Positions 25,455 to 34,322 of a stretch of DNA of 64,000 bases are shown piece by piece. The first letter of the stretch is position 1; each line of letters begins with the position of its first letter. Location: assembly GCF_000496075.1 (NCBI RefSeq), contig NZ_AWXZ01000007.1:1-64000 (forward strand), read 5' to 3'. Origin of the DNA: Lutibaculum baratangense AMV1. Its GTDB lineage: Bacteria; Pseudomonadota; Alphaproteobacteria; Rhizobiales; Tepidamorphaceae. The notes under the pieces were generated by a model that searched no databases, was not told the origin of the DNA, and worked only from the letters and a program-made list of their open reading frames with translations. The translations under genes and the position numbers were made by a program.

Positions 25455-27353
25455 TCAGATGGTCTGGTGCAGGTACTTCTGCTGGACGTCCTCGACCCAG
25501 TTGCCGACGTTCCAGGAGCCGTAGGCCCCCATGCCGCCGAGCGGGTCGTCGCCGCAATAGACGGGCACGTGGATCACCGCGAGGCCGTCATGGTCCCGTG
25601 CGGCCTGGAGCGCGGCACGCAGCTCCTCCGCGGAGGTGCCGCCCCAGAGGGCCTTCACCCCGGAAACCGAGCCCGCCATCGCGACATAGTCGACGGCGAC
25701 GCCGTCATTCGTCTTGTACTCGTGCTGATACTGCGCCTTCTGCAGCCCGGTGATCGCCGCCATCCGGCGGTTGTCGAAGATCACGATCGTGCCCTTCACG
25801 CCGTGCTCCACACCGTCGATCAGGATCTGCGGGTTCATCATGAACGAGCCGTCGCCCGTGAACGCGATTCCGTATTCGGGCTTTTCCGCCAGCACGTTGC
25901 CGAGAAGAGCCGAGACGGCGAAGCCCATGTAGGAGGCGCCGGTCTCCGTGTAGGTCTGGCCCGTCCGGTCGTCCTCGACGACCTGGAAGCCGTTCGCCTG
26001 CACGTCGCCCGCGTCGAAATACTTCACCGCGTTCGTCTCGTTCGCGTACTTCGCGACGACGTGGAGGGCCGCCGGCTGGGTCAGCACGGGCCGGTTCCAC
26101 ACGGGATCGTGCACGGCCGGCGCTTCGAAACGCTCGGTCTTGAACTGCGCCCAGATCGCCTTCTGGCGTCCGCACGCATCGAGCCACTCGCGCTTGTCGT
26201 CGAGGCTGAGTCCGCCCGTGGCCTCGAGCCGGGTGAGCAGTGCGTCGATAACGGCGCCGATGTCGCCTGTGAGTGGCACCGTGTGGTTGTAGTGGGTCGC
26301 GTCGGCGAGATCGCCGTTGATGTTGATGACGGCTTCGGCCGAGGGATAGCCGATGCCGGAGCAGTCCGCCTGGCAGACGCCGCGCGTGCCGATCGCGACC
26401 AGTAGGTCGGCGTTCTCCATCGCGTGGTTGCCGCTGATCGAGCCCTTGGAGCCGCCGACATGCATGTTCTGCGGATGGTGGTCGGGCAGCACGCCCGTCG
26501 AGCCGGGCGAGAGAACCACGGCAGCCCCGATCGCCTCGGCGAGGCGGCGCAGCGCCGCGTCGTGGCCTCGCGTGCCGCCGCCGGCCTTGATGACGATGCG
26601 CCGGTGCCGGCGCAGGAGATCGCAGGCCTGGTCGAGCGCCTGCGTGTCCGCCGGCGCCATCGTCGGCAGCTGCGGCTTGCGCGGCATGGCCGCGAGGTTG
26701 AGCGTGACGAGCTCAGGCTGCGTGTTGAGCGGCAGGAGCAGGTAGAACGGCCCCGCCTTGTACGGGTGGTTCACCTTCAGCGCGCCGCGCCTCATCGCGT
26801 CGCGCAGCGCTGACGGCGTGTGCAGCACGTAGCTCTCGCCCATCGTCGCGGTGAGGCGGCCGAATAGGCCCTGCTCCTCCTTGGGGATCTGCTGCATGTT
26901 GTAGCCCTCCCCGCCCGTCGTCTCGTCGCCGTAGATATGGTAGACGCCGACGCCGTTCGACGCGGCGGCGAGCGAGCCGGCCATGGCCTGCAGGGCCCCC
27001 GGCCCGATCGAGGTCACGACGGCCGGCACCTCGCCGTACTGCCAGGCGAAGGCGGTGGCGGCGTGCGCCATCTCGACCTCGTTGCGGCAGTTGACCGTCC
27101 GCGTCACGCCCTCCTCGCCGTAGACCCGCAACACCTCTCCGAGGTCGGTCGAGCCGTGGCCGAAGATCGCGAGATATTTCGTGACGCCCTGCAGCGCGAG
27201 CGCCAGCACGAGTGCCTCCGAGAGCGTCGTCTCGATCACCGCCGGCACGGTCCCGGCGACGATCGCGGCGTCCACGCCGCCGGCCTCGGCGATTGCGCCC
27301 GCCCTCGTGCGCATGGTGGCGGAAAGTCCCGTTTCCCGGCGTCTATCCAGCAT
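25455..27353 (-). CDS. Thiamine-diphosphate-dependent enzyme, IolD-like (cyclic diketone hydrolase / acetolactate-synthase superfamily)
   Basis: 632 residues. N-terminal pyrimidine-binding domain has LAIFGHGSTDLGEV and catalytic Glu in CRNEVEMAHAA, then TSIGPGALQAMAGSLAAA. The C-terminal domain has the thiamine-diphosphate motif GDGSFMMNPQ followed about 25 residues later by FDN, and an unusual end, GSWNVGNWVEDVQ. The FGHG start, the length (above the roughly 560 of acetolactate synthases) and the Trp-containing tail resemble IolD, which hydrolyses a cyclohexanedione in inositol breakdown; the active-site neighbourhood differs, so the substrate is probably different. The ATG overlaps the tctA stop by 11 bases; a start at 27314 is an alternative. 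Confidence 0.75.
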   Translation of the reverse strand: MLDRRRETGLSATMRTRAGAIAEAGGVDAAIVAGTVPAVIETTLSEALVLALALQGVTKYLAIFGHGSTDLGEVLRVYGEEGVTRTVNCRNEVEMAHAATAFAWQYGEVPAVVTSIGPGALQAMAGSLAAASNGVGVYHIYGDETTGGEGYNMQQIPKEEQGLFGRLTATMGESYVLHTPSALRDAMRRGALKVNHPYKAGPFYLLLPLNTQPELVTLNLAAMPRKPQLPTMAPADTQALDQACDLLRRHRRIVIKAGGGTRGHDAALRRLAEAIGAAVVLSPGSTGVLPDHHPQNMHVGGSKGSISGNHAMENADLLVAIGTRGVCQADCSGIGYPSAEAVININGDLADATHYNHTVPLTGDIGAVIDALLTRLEATGGLSLDDKREWLDACGRQKAIWAQFKTERFEAPAVHDPVWNRPVLTQPAALHVVAKYANETNAVKYFDAGDVQANGFQVVEDDRTGQTYTETGASYMGFAVSALLGNVLAEKPEYGIAFTGDGSFMMNPQILIDGVEHGVKGTIVIFDNRRMAAITGLQKAQYQHEYKTNDGVAVDYVAMAGSVSGVKALWGGTSAEELRAALQAARDHDGLAVIHVPVYCGDDPLGGMGAYGSWNVGNWVEDVQQKYLHQTI

Positions 27354-28860
27354 CGATGGAAGCCTTTGCGTTTGGCGCCGCGCGCCGGGCGCGCGTCTGG
27401 CCGATGAAATGGAAGGCGATGATCAGGATCGTCAGAGCGAAGAAGATCAGCGCCGCTGTGGACTGGAAGAAGATCGCGTAGCTGCCGTCCGAGAGGATCA
27501 GCGCCGTGCGGAACTCCCGTTCCAGCGTCGGCCCGAGCACGAGGCCCAGGATGATCGGCGTCACCGGGATCCGCGCCCTCATCAGGAGGTAGCCGAGCAG
27601 CCCGATCGTCATCATGACGTAGACGTCGAAGAAGGAGTTGCGGATCGCGAATGTGCCGATCACGCAGAGCACGCCGATCACGACGGACAGTATGTGCGGC
27701 GGCACGCGCAGGACGCGGACGAACAGCTTGATGCCGAAATACTGGAAGGCGAGGATCGCCACATACGCCACCACGATCGACAGGTAGATCGTGTAGACCT
27801 CCGTCTTGTGCTCCATGAACAGGAGCGGTCCGGGCGTCAGGCCGTGGATCAGCAGACCCCCGAGGATGATCGCCGTCGCGGGATCCCCGGGAATGCCGAG
27901 AGAAAGGAGCGGGATCATCGAGCCGCCGGTCACGGAGTTGTTGGCGGTCTCGGGCGCGATCACGCCCGCCAGCTCGCCCTTGCCGAACTTCTCCTTGTTC
28001 TTGGAGAACCGCCGCGCCTGGTCGTAGGCGAGGAAGGCGGCGATAGGACCGCCGGTGCCGGGAATCGCCCCGATGCCGGTGCCCAGCGCGGCCGAGCGGA
28101 CGATCACCCCGAAGTTACGGCGCAGCTCGCTCCATTTCGGCATCTCGCTGCGGACGTCGCCGGCCTCGAGCCGGATCTCGCGCCCGCGCCGCCAGTCGAT
28201 CAGCGTCTGCATGATCTGCGGCACCGCGAAGAGCCCGACCATCGCCACCAGGAGGTCGACGCCCTGGAGAAAGGCGGTCGAGCCGAAGGTCATGCGCTGC
28301 ACGCCGTCGATCGCGTCGAGACCGACCGTCATCACGAGCAGGCCGATCACGCCGGCGATCAGGCCCCGCAGCAGCGACTTCTCGGCCAGGCCGCAGATCG
28401 TCGAGAGGCCGAAGAGGACGAGCGCGAAGAGCTCCGCCGGGCCGAACTTGATCGCGATGCCCGACACGAAGTCGACCGAGACGATCATGACCGCAAGGCT
28501 GAAGAGCCCACCGAAAGTCGAGACGAGAACCGCGGTCCCGAGGGCGAGGCCGGCGCGCCCGGTGCGGGCGAGCGGGTAGCCGTCGAGGACGGTGGCGGCG
28601 GCCGATGGCGTGCCTGGAATGCCGATGAGGATCGCGGCGACCGAGCCGCCGGTCATGCCGCCGATATAGGTCCCGAGCAGCATCCCGACCGCCGCGACCG
28701 TCGGCAGCTGGAAGGTCATCGGGAGCACGACCGCGAGGGCCAGGGAGTAGGTCAGCCCGGGAACGGAGCCGAAGATCAGACCGATCAGGGAGCCGACGAG
28801 TATCGCCAGCAGAACCGATGGATCCGCGACGAGTGGCAGCGCCGAGAGCAACGCGTCCAT
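27343..28860 (-). CDS. tctA: Tripartite tricarboxylate transporter large membrane subunit TctA
   Basis: 505 residues with about eleven or twelve hydrophobic segments. TctA hallmarks: the start VGSLIGLIFGSVPGLT, GTYIGGMTGGSVAAILIGIPGTPSA, then GAIPGTGGPIAAFLAYDQARR and NNSVTGGSMIPLLSLGIPGDPATAIILGG. It forms the ion-coupled channel of a TTT importer for carboxylates, with TctB (8 bases upstream) and the periplasmic TctC. Its position inside a catabolic operon suggests that it imports the operon's starting carboxylic acid. Confidence 0.93.
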   Translation of the reverse strand: MDALLSALPLVADPSVLLAILVGSLIGLIFGSVPGLTYSLALAVVLPMTFQLPTVAAVGMLLGTYIGGMTGGSVAAILIGIPGTPSAAATVLDGYPLARTGRAGLALGTAVLVSTFGGLFSLAVMIVSVDFVSGIAIKFGPAELFALVLFGLSTICGLAEKSLLRGLIAGVIGLLVMTVGLDAIDGVQRMTFGSTAFLQGVDLLVAMVGLFAVPQIMQTLIDWRRGREIRLEAGDVRSEMPKWSELRRNFGVIVRSAALGTGIGAIPGTGGPIAAFLAYDQARRFSKNKEKFGKGELAGVIAPETANNSVTGGSMIPLLSLGIPGDPATAIILGGLLIHGLTPGPLLFMEHKTEVYTIYLSIVVAYVAILAFQYFGIKLFVRVLRVPPHILSVVIGVLCVIGTFAIRNSFFDVYVMMTIGLLGYLLMRARIPVTPIILGLVLGPTLEREFRTALILSDGSYAIFFQSTAALIFFALTILIIAFHFIGQTRARRAAPNAKASIDAG

Positions 28861-28868
28861 GAATCCAC

Positions 28869-29363
28869 CTAGAACCAGATGTCGATCCAGCGGCCGTGCG
28901 GTAGGTAGACGCCGAGGATCTTGTTGAACGTGACGAAGACGACGAGGGCGGTTCCGAACGACATGAGGGCGACGAAGAGCCAGTTCCTCTTGCCCAGGAT
29001 CAGCACGAGCCCCGCGGCGACGATGATGACGGTCGCGACGAGAAACCCCGCCGCCCAGAGAAGCACGGTGTAGCCGCCGAGGAAGCCGAGCGTCGAAAGA
29101 ACCGCCCAGAGCTCGACGCCGAGCGGCGGCCCGTCCGCCTTCAGCTCCTGGACAGCCTCGTCCTTGGGGCTGAGGAAGCTCGAGACGATCAGCAGGGCAG
29201 AGAACGCCGCCAGAAGCAGCCCGAGCCCCAGGGGAAATCCTCGCGGCCCCAGCCGTCCCTCGGCCCCCAGTACCGGGATCGTGGCGACCACGCCCCAGCA
29301 CCAGAGCGCCGCAAGGACGAACAAGATGCTCCCGGCGAGGCGGTCCCTGCCCTGCTGTGTCAT
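28869..29363 (-). CDS. tctB: Tripartite tricarboxylate transporter small membrane subunit TctB
   Basis: 164 residues with four membrane segments: about 10-28, 45-62, and a pair at 85-135 around GGYTVLLWAAGFLVATVIIVAAG. GPRGFPLGLGLLL near the start is a common TctB phrase. It sits between tctC and tctA, ten and eight bases from each, in the standard gene order C-B-A. The sequence of TctB is weakly conserved, so context weighs heavily in this call. Confidence 0.85.
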   Translation of the reverse strand: MTQQGRDRLAGSILFVLAALWCWGVVATIPVLGAEGRLGPRGFPLGLGLLLAAFSALLIVSSFLSPKDEAVQELKADGPPLGVELWAVLSTLGFLGGYTVLLWAAGFLVATVIIVAAGLVLILGKRNWLFVALMSFGTALVVFVTFNKILGVYLPHGRWIDIWF

Positions 29364-29373
29364 GTCGGCGCTC

Positions 29374-30345
29374 TTAGTTGCCAGACTTCAGAAGTTCGGC
29401 GATCACCTCGTCGTCCTTCGCGATCAGCTCTCCGAACTCCTGTGCGTCCATGAAGGAGATCTCGAAGCCGAGCTTGCCCGAGGCGTCCTTGAGCTGGTCC
29501 GACTCGGCAGCCTTGCGAGCGGCCTCCTGGAGCTTCTCGACGACCTCCTGAGGGGTTCCCTCCGGGGCGGCAAGGCCCCGCCACATCGTGATGTCGAGAT
29601 CTCCCGCGCCGGCCTCCGCGCAGGTCGGAACGTCGTCGATCACCTCGACCCGCTCCGACCCCGTCACGCAGAGCATCTTCAGGTCGCCGCTCTGGACGTG
29701 CGGGATGAACTGCCCGGGCCACTGGATGGCGGCGTCGACGCGGCCGGCCAGGAGCTCGACGGGGGCCTTGCCGTCGCCGTAGGGCACGTAGACGACCTTG
29801 TCCTCGATCCCCAGCTCCTGGAAGAGCGCCTTCGCCGTGAGATCCGTGAACGAGCCCTGGCCGGACGCCCCCATCTTCAGCTTCGTCTCGCCGGACTTCA
29901 CCGCCTCGACCATGTCGGACAGGCTCTCCCAGCCGCTGTCGGCGCGGACCGCCAGGGCGGGAACCTCCACCGTCACGCGGGCGATCGGTTCGAAGGCCTC
30001 GTAGTTGAACGGCAGGTTGCCCTGGTGGTAGCCGGACGAGATCGAGTTCGAGTTCCAGACGATGTTGTAGCCGTCGGGCCTCGTCGAGTGGACGTGCGAA
30101 TAGCCGATGGCGCCGCCGCCGCCCGTCCGGCTGACCGGAACGACGGGCTGCCCGAGTTCCTTCGACATCAGGTCGGCGAGGAGCTGGCCGATCGTCTGGG
30201 CCGTTCCGCCGAACAGGATCGTCATCTCCACCGGCTTGGTGGGAAAGTCCTCCTGCGCCTTCGCCGTGGGAACGGCGATCAGCGCAGCCGCCGCCACGGA
30301 AGCCGCGAGCCAGGACGTCGCCACTCCGAAAGACCTCATCTTCAT
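29374..30345 (-). CDS. tctC: Tripartite tricarboxylate transporter periplasmic binding protein TctC
   Basis: 323 residues from the ATG preceded by GGGAGGAG. Signal peptide 1-32 (MKMRSFG..., ending PTAKAQ). The mature protein opens FPTKPVEMTILFGGTAQTIG, the usual Bug/TctC start, and has the domain phrases GGGGAIGYSHVHSTRPDGYNI, GDGKAPVELLAGRVDAAI and MWRGLAAPEGTPQEVVEKL. It captures a carboxylate for TctAB. The many Bug proteins differ in ligand, so the ligand cannot be read off. Confidence 0.92.
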   Translation of the reverse strand: MKMRSFGVATSWLAASVAAAALIAVPTAKAQEDFPTKPVEMTILFGGTAQTIGQLLADLMSKELGQPVVPVSRTGGGGAIGYSHVHSTRPDGYNIVWNSNSISSGYHQGNLPFNYEAFEPIARVTVEVPALAVRADSGWESLSDMVEAVKSGETKLKMGASGQGSFTDLTAKALFQELGIEDKVVYVPYGDGKAPVELLAGRVDAAIQWPGQFIPHVQSGDLKMLCVTGSERVEVIDDVPTCAEAGAGDLDITMWRGLAAPEGTPQEVVEKLQEAARKAAESDQLKDASGKLGFEISFMDAQEFGELIAKDDEVIAELLKSGN

Positions 30346-30418
30346 TGTCTCCTCCCAGTTCTTCAGACCGCCCGCCTGTTTGTTTCCGCGGGTCGGTCGA
30401 GTTCGGCTCCGGTGTCGG

Positions 30419-30449
30419 CCGCCGGCAGCCAGACATTCGGCGCCGGCGG
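30419..30449 (-). terminator. Hairpin between isomerase and tctC
   Basis: CCGCCGGC (30419-30426) and GCCGGCGG (30442-30449) form an 8-bp stem with a 15-base loop directly after the isomerase stop codon. No U-tract. It may partly terminate or stabilise the upstream message ahead of the highly needed binding protein. Confidence 0.38.
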
Positions 30450-31367
30450 TCAGGCCAGCGCCCATGCGTCGCGGATCACCCTCTTGGTGTTCGCGATGAT
30501 GACCTCGGACTTCTCCCCCGCGAGGACGGGGCGGACCTCCGCGCTCACGATCGGCCGTTCGCCCTGATCGAAGAAGCCGTTGTCGCGAAGGACGCGGAAG
30601 TAGTCGATCACCTCCGGCAGATCGATCTCGCCACCCGGCACGCCGAACCGCGGCTGGATGTCGCCGTAGGCCGGGTGGTGCCTGTCGCGGAAGACGCAGT
30701 TGCCGAGGTGGGCGGAGCGGAGGTGCTTGCCGATGAGCGGGATCGCCTCCTCCGCCTTCTCGTCGAGCAGCGGGAAATGGCTCAGATCCGCCAGCAGGCC
30801 GAAATTCTCGTAGCTCGGCGCCAGCATCTCGGCGACGTCGAGCGCGTCCTGGAAATGGCCGATCAGGTTCTTCTTGTCGATGTCGCGGTCGAAGATCTTG
30901 AGCGTGAAGTTCATGCGGCCGAGCTCGGCCCCGAAATCCATGATCTGCGACAGCGAATCGGCGAGCAGCTTCTTCGCTTCCTCGCGCTTCTCGTCGCCCG
31001 GATCCTTGCCGGCGATCAGGCGAACGACCTCGGCCCCGAGCTGAAACGCCTCCTCGACCGCGGCCTGCACGCCGTCGATCGCCGACTTGCGCTCCTTCTG
31101 GTCGAGCGAGTTGAGGTTCAGCTTCGTCGTCAGCACCTTGGGCTGGGTGGCGTAGGCGACGGCGAGATGGCTGTGGCGAAGCAGCTCCGCCGCCGTGTTC
31201 CGGACGCGGAAGTCCTTCATCCAGCCGATCTCGACGGCCGTCCAGAAATCGTCCTCGCAGATCCTCTCCAGCGTCTCGACGATCGGGCCCACCCCCTGCT
31301 CGATCCCCGGGAACGCCTTGAAATGGACGAGGCCGAGACGCATCCGTCCATACATGTTCTCGTTCAC
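30450..31367 (-). CDS. TIM-barrel sugar phosphate isomerase/epimerase-like protein (xylose isomerase-like fold)
   Basis: 305 residues. AP-endonuclease-2-like TIM barrel: LGLVHFKAFPG at the start, WTAVEIGWMKDF, an acidic strand ending NFTLKIFDRD, GLLADLSHFPLL and HLRSAHLGNCVFRD, which resemble the metal-site strands of this family; PIVSAEVRPVL supplies the final Glu. Members include IolE, IolH and IolI of inositol breakdown and various epimerases. With an IolD-like enzyme in the same operon, an isomerase or dehydratase step on a cyclitol or sugar is plausible. The start is GTG with GGGAGGG five bases upstream. Confidence 0.72.
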   Translation of the reverse strand: MNENMYGRMRLGLVHFKAFPGIEQGVGPIVETLERICEDDFWTAVEIGWMKDFRVRNTAAELLRHSHLAVAYATQPKVLTTKLNLNSLDQKERKSAIDGVQAAVEEAFQLGAEVVRLIAGKDPGDEKREEAKKLLADSLSQIMDFGAELGRMNFTLKIFDRDIDKKNLIGHFQDALDVAEMLAPSYENFGLLADLSHFPLLDEKAEEAIPLIGKHLRSAHLGNCVFRDRHHPAYGDIQPRFGVPGGEIDLPEVIDYFRVLRDNGFFDQGERPIVSAEVRPVLAGEKSEVIIANTKRVIRDAWALA

Positions 31368-31422
31368 GCTACCCTCCCGTTTGGGCCCGCCGTCTTCATG
31401 CGCCGTGGCCTCTTTCAGACGA

Positions 31423-32439
31423 CTATTCCGCCGCTTCCCTGACGCCGTCCCGCGCGCGCTTCTCGGCGAGTGCGGCGAGGATCTTCTCCGGCGTCGCGGG
31501 GAGCGACCGGATGCGCACGCCCGTCGCGTCGTGGATGGCGTTGAGAATGGCCGGCGCCGTGGGCACGAGGGCCGGCTCTCCGATGCCCTTCGCCCCGAGA
31601 GGGCTGCGGGGATCGTGATCCTCGACGAGAATCGACGTGATTTCCGGAATGTCGAGCGACGTCGGCAGGATGTACTTCGCGAAGCCGTGCGTCGTCGTGT
31701 GGCCGTTCTCGAGCCTGTAATCCTCCATCAGCGCCTGGCCGAGACCCTGGACGATGCCGCCCTCGATCTGCCCCTCGACGCCGCGCGGATTGATGACGCG
31801 CCCGATGTCGTGCGCGGCCCACATGCCGAGCACCTGCACCTCGCCCGTCACCGTGTCGACCTCGACCTCCGCGACCTGGCACCCGAAGACGTAGGCCTGC
31901 CAGGGGCTGCCGGAGCCGTCGACCGGGTCGAGACCGGTGCCGTGCGCCGTGAACGAGCCGGAGCCGACCGGCACGACGCCCCGCTTCTTGCAGATGTCGA
32001 CGGCCTCCTCCATCGACATCCGGAGGTTCGAGCCCTCCGCCCAGATCTCGCCGTCGAAGGCGCGGATGTCCTCCGGCTTCACGTTCCAGTGGTCGGCGAT
32101 CTCCCTGTCGAGCTTCGTGCGCGCGTCACGCGAGGCGAGCGCGACCGAGTTGCCGATCATGTAGGTCTGGCGCGTCGCGCCGGCATGCGCGGCCTCCGGC
32201 GCCCGCGCGGTGTCGTTGTCGCCGATCGTCACCTGCTCCGGCTTGATGCCGAGCTCCTCCGCCGCGATCTGCGCGAGCACGGTGAGGATGCCCTCGCCGA
32301 TTTCCGTCACGCCGGTGACGACCTTGGCCGTGCCGCCGTCGTCGATCTCGACCCAGGCGCCTGCCCGGTCGATGGTCGCGGTGCGGGCGATGCCGTACCA
32401 GGACGCCGCGACGCCGCGGCCTCTGACGATCCGTTCCAT
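31423..32439 (-). CDS. Molybdenum hydroxylase, C-terminal molybdopterin-binding half (split xanthine dehydrogenase/aldehyde oxidase large subunit)
   Basis: 338 residues equal to the second molybdopterin-binding domain of xanthine-dehydrogenase-family large subunits. Motifs: VRGRGVAASWYG at the start, VTEIGEGILTVLAQIAAEELG, GATRQTYMIGN, GSGSPWQAYVFGCQVAEVEVD and the catalytic-Glu phrase GAKGIGEPALVPTAPAI. Its ATG overlaps the TGA of the preceding gene by one base (TGATG), so both halves should be made together and assemble. In most relatives the two halves are one chain. The stop is followed by a short gap before the isomerase gene. Confidence 0.82.
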   Translation of the reverse strand: MERIVRGRGVAASWYGIARTATIDRAGAWVEIDDGGTAKVVTGVTEIGEGILTVLAQIAAEELGIKPEQVTIGDNDTARAPEAAHAGATRQTYMIGNSVALASRDARTKLDREIADHWNVKPEDIRAFDGEIWAEGSNLRMSMEEAVDICKKRGVVPVGSGSFTAHGTGLDPVDGSGSPWQAYVFGCQVAEVEVDTVTGEVQVLGMWAAHDIGRVINPRGVEGQIEGGIVQGLGQALMEDYRLENGHTTTHGFAKYILPTSLDIPEITSILVEDHDPRSPLGAKGIGEPALVPTAPAILNAIHDATGVRIRSLPATPEKILAALAEKRARDGVREAAE

Positions 32440-34322
32440 CACGCGACCTCCTCTTCGACGCGGTGGTCGGCCTGCTCGGCGAGCCGGGCGCCGAGCGTGC
32501 AGGCCTTGCGGGTGCCGGGCCCGCCGAGGTCGCTGCGCGTCGCGCCGCGGCCGTTCGGGACGCCCCGCTCCCAGTTCGAAGCCTTCTCGGCCGCCTCCAT
32601 CACCCGCGTCGCGCTCACCGAGTCGAGCTTCTGCTGCGTGTGGGTCACCGCTCCGTCGCGCATCGCGTTCAGGTAGCGGATCTCGAAGGGGTCGAGGCCG
32701 AGCCGTTCCGCGGCCAGATCCATGTGGCTTTCCATGGCGAACTGGACCTGCATGCCGCCGAAGGTGCGGAAGGCGCCGGAGGGCGTGTTGTTCGTGTAGA
32801 TGCCCCGTGTGTCGACCTTGACGTTGGCGATGTCGTAGGGCCCGCAGGAGAGGATCGCCGCCTTGCGCATGACGCCCTCGGTGGACAGCCCGTAGGCGCC
32901 GCCGTCGGCGACCGCCTCCATCTCCGCCGCCGTGATGCGCCCGTCCTTCTTGAAGCCGACCTTGAGCCGCGTCGTGAAGGGGTGCCGCTTCGCGGTCGTG
33001 GCGATCGACTCCTCGCGGGTGAAGACGAGCCGCACCGGCCGCATCGTCTTCATCGCCGCGAGCGCCAGCATGCCCTGGTAGATCATGTCTTCCTTGCCGC
33101 CGAAGCCGCCGCCGACCGCGCTCATGATGAAGCGCACCTTGTTGATCGGCTTGGCGATGATCTTCGACAGCATGTGCCGGTGGTGCGTGATGTTCTGGCT
33201 CGGCGACAGGACGGTCACGACGCCGTCGTGATCGACATAGGCGAGCCCCGCCTCCGGCTCGAGATAGGCATGCTCGACGGCCTGCGTCGAATAGGTTTCC
33301 TCGATGATGACGTCGGCCTCGGCGAAGCCGTTCTCGACGTCGCCCTTGCGGATCGGGATGTGCTTCGTGAGGTTGCCGTCGGCATAGTCGTGGATCTTCG
33401 GCGCCCCGGGCTTCATCGCCTCGAAGGGATCGAAGACCGCCGGCAGTTCCTCGTACTCGACCCTGATGAGGCCGAGCGCCTTCCGCGCCGTCGCGAGATC
33501 CTCCGCGGCGACCGCGGCGACGGCCTCGCCGACATAGCGCACCTTGTCGCGCGCCATGATCGGCTGGTCGTGGACGAACACGCCGAACCCGTCTTCGCCC
33601 GGCACGTCCTCGTGCGTCACCACGCACTCGACGCCCTCGAGGGCCTCGGCCTCGCTCGTGTCGATCGAGAGGATCTTCGCGTGGGCATGGGGCGAGCGCA
33701 GCACCTGCATGTGTAGCATGCCGGGCATCGTCATGTCGCCGGCATAGCGCAGGCTGCCGGACACCTTGCTCGGCGCGTCGAGTCGCCGGACATTCGCGCC
33801 GATATACTTCTCGGCCTTCTCGTCGACGTCGATAGCGGTCGCGGGCAGCCGGCCGTTCATCACGTCGCGGGCGAGCTCGACCGCCTCGAAGATCTTCTGG
33901 TAGCCGGTGCAGCGGCAGATATTACCGCCGAGCCGCTCCTTGATCTCCTCGCGATCGGCGAAGGGGTTCTCGCGCAGCGCAGACGTCGCGGCCATCACCA
34001 TGCCGGGGATGCAGTAGCCGCACTGGCTCGCACCGGTCTTGTGGAAGGCGCGCTGCAGCGGCGTCAGCTCGCCCTTGTTCGCGAGCCCCTCGACGGTCTC
34101 GATCGTCGCGCCGTCGGCCTTCATCGCCGGCATCAGGCAGGACTTCACGAGCTTGCCGTCGACGAAGACGGAGCACGTGCCGCATTCGCCGGCGCCGCAG
34201 CCTTCCTTCGCGCCCGTGAGGTTGAGCTCGTCGCGCAGGAAGTCGAGGAGCCGGGCGCCGGGCTTCGCGATCTTCTTCTGCTTGCGACCGTTGACGGTCA
34301 GTTCCAGGACCTGCTCAGGCAT
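32439..34322 (-). CDS. Molybdenum hydroxylase: [2Fe-2S] subunit fused to N-terminal molybdopterin-binding half
   Basis: 627 residues. The first 160 are the two-cluster [2Fe-2S] subunit: KEGCGAGECGTCSVFVDG for the plant-type cluster and QCGYCIPGMVMA with GNICRCTGYQKI for the second. From about 180 follows the aldehyde-oxidase a/b hammerhead (GSLRYAGDMTMPGMLHMQVLRSPHAHA) and the first molybdopterin-binding domain (SQNITHHRHMLSK, GGGFGGKEDMIYQ, SGAFRTFGGMQVQFAMES). It then ends in about 40 residues that do not look conserved, exactly where the second half would continue. Its ATG overlaps the FAD-subunit stop by 8 bases. Confidence 0.85.
   Translation of the reverse strand: MPEQVLELTVNGRKQKKIAKPGARLLDFLRDELNLTGAKEGCGAGECGTCSVFVDGKLVKSCLMPAMKADGATIETVEGLANKGELTPLQRAFHKTGASQCGYCIPGMVMAATSALRENPFADREEIKERLGGNICRCTGYQKIFEAVELARDVMNGRLPATAIDVDEKAEKYIGANVRRLDAPSKVSGSLRYAGDMTMPGMLHMQVLRSPHAHAKILSIDTSEAEALEGVECVVTHEDVPGEDGFGVFVHDQPIMARDKVRYVGEAVAAVAAEDLATARKALGLIRVEYEELPAVFDPFEAMKPGAPKIHDYADGNLTKHIPIRKGDVENGFAEADVIIEETYSTQAVEHAYLEPEAGLAYVDHDGVVTVLSPSQNITHHRHMLSKIIAKPINKVRFIMSAVGGGFGGKEDMIYQGMLALAAMKTMRPVRLVFTREESIATTAKRHPFTTRLKVGFKKDGRITAAEMEAVADGGAYGLSTEGVMRKAAILSCGPYDIANVKVDTRGIYTNNTPSGAFRTFGGMQVQFAMESHMDLAAERLGLDPFEIRYLNAMRDGAVTHTQQKLDSVSATRVMEAAEKASNWERGVPNGRGATRSDLGGPGTRKACTLGARLAEQADHRVEEEVA

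Noticed and set aside
27181-28872. 563-codon open frame antisense to tctA
   Set aside because: Shadow of a transmembrane gene; the translation is charged and repetitive with no fold-like pattern.
28861-29301. N-terminal extension of tctA
   Set aside because: It overlaps tctB in another frame; the conserved TctA start is at 28860.
32439-33627. Upstream extension of the C-terminal molybdopterin gene in its own frame
   Set aside because: The extension is out of frame with the real first half and reads as low-complexity Arg/Gly sequence; the ATG at 32439 fits the start of the conserved domain.
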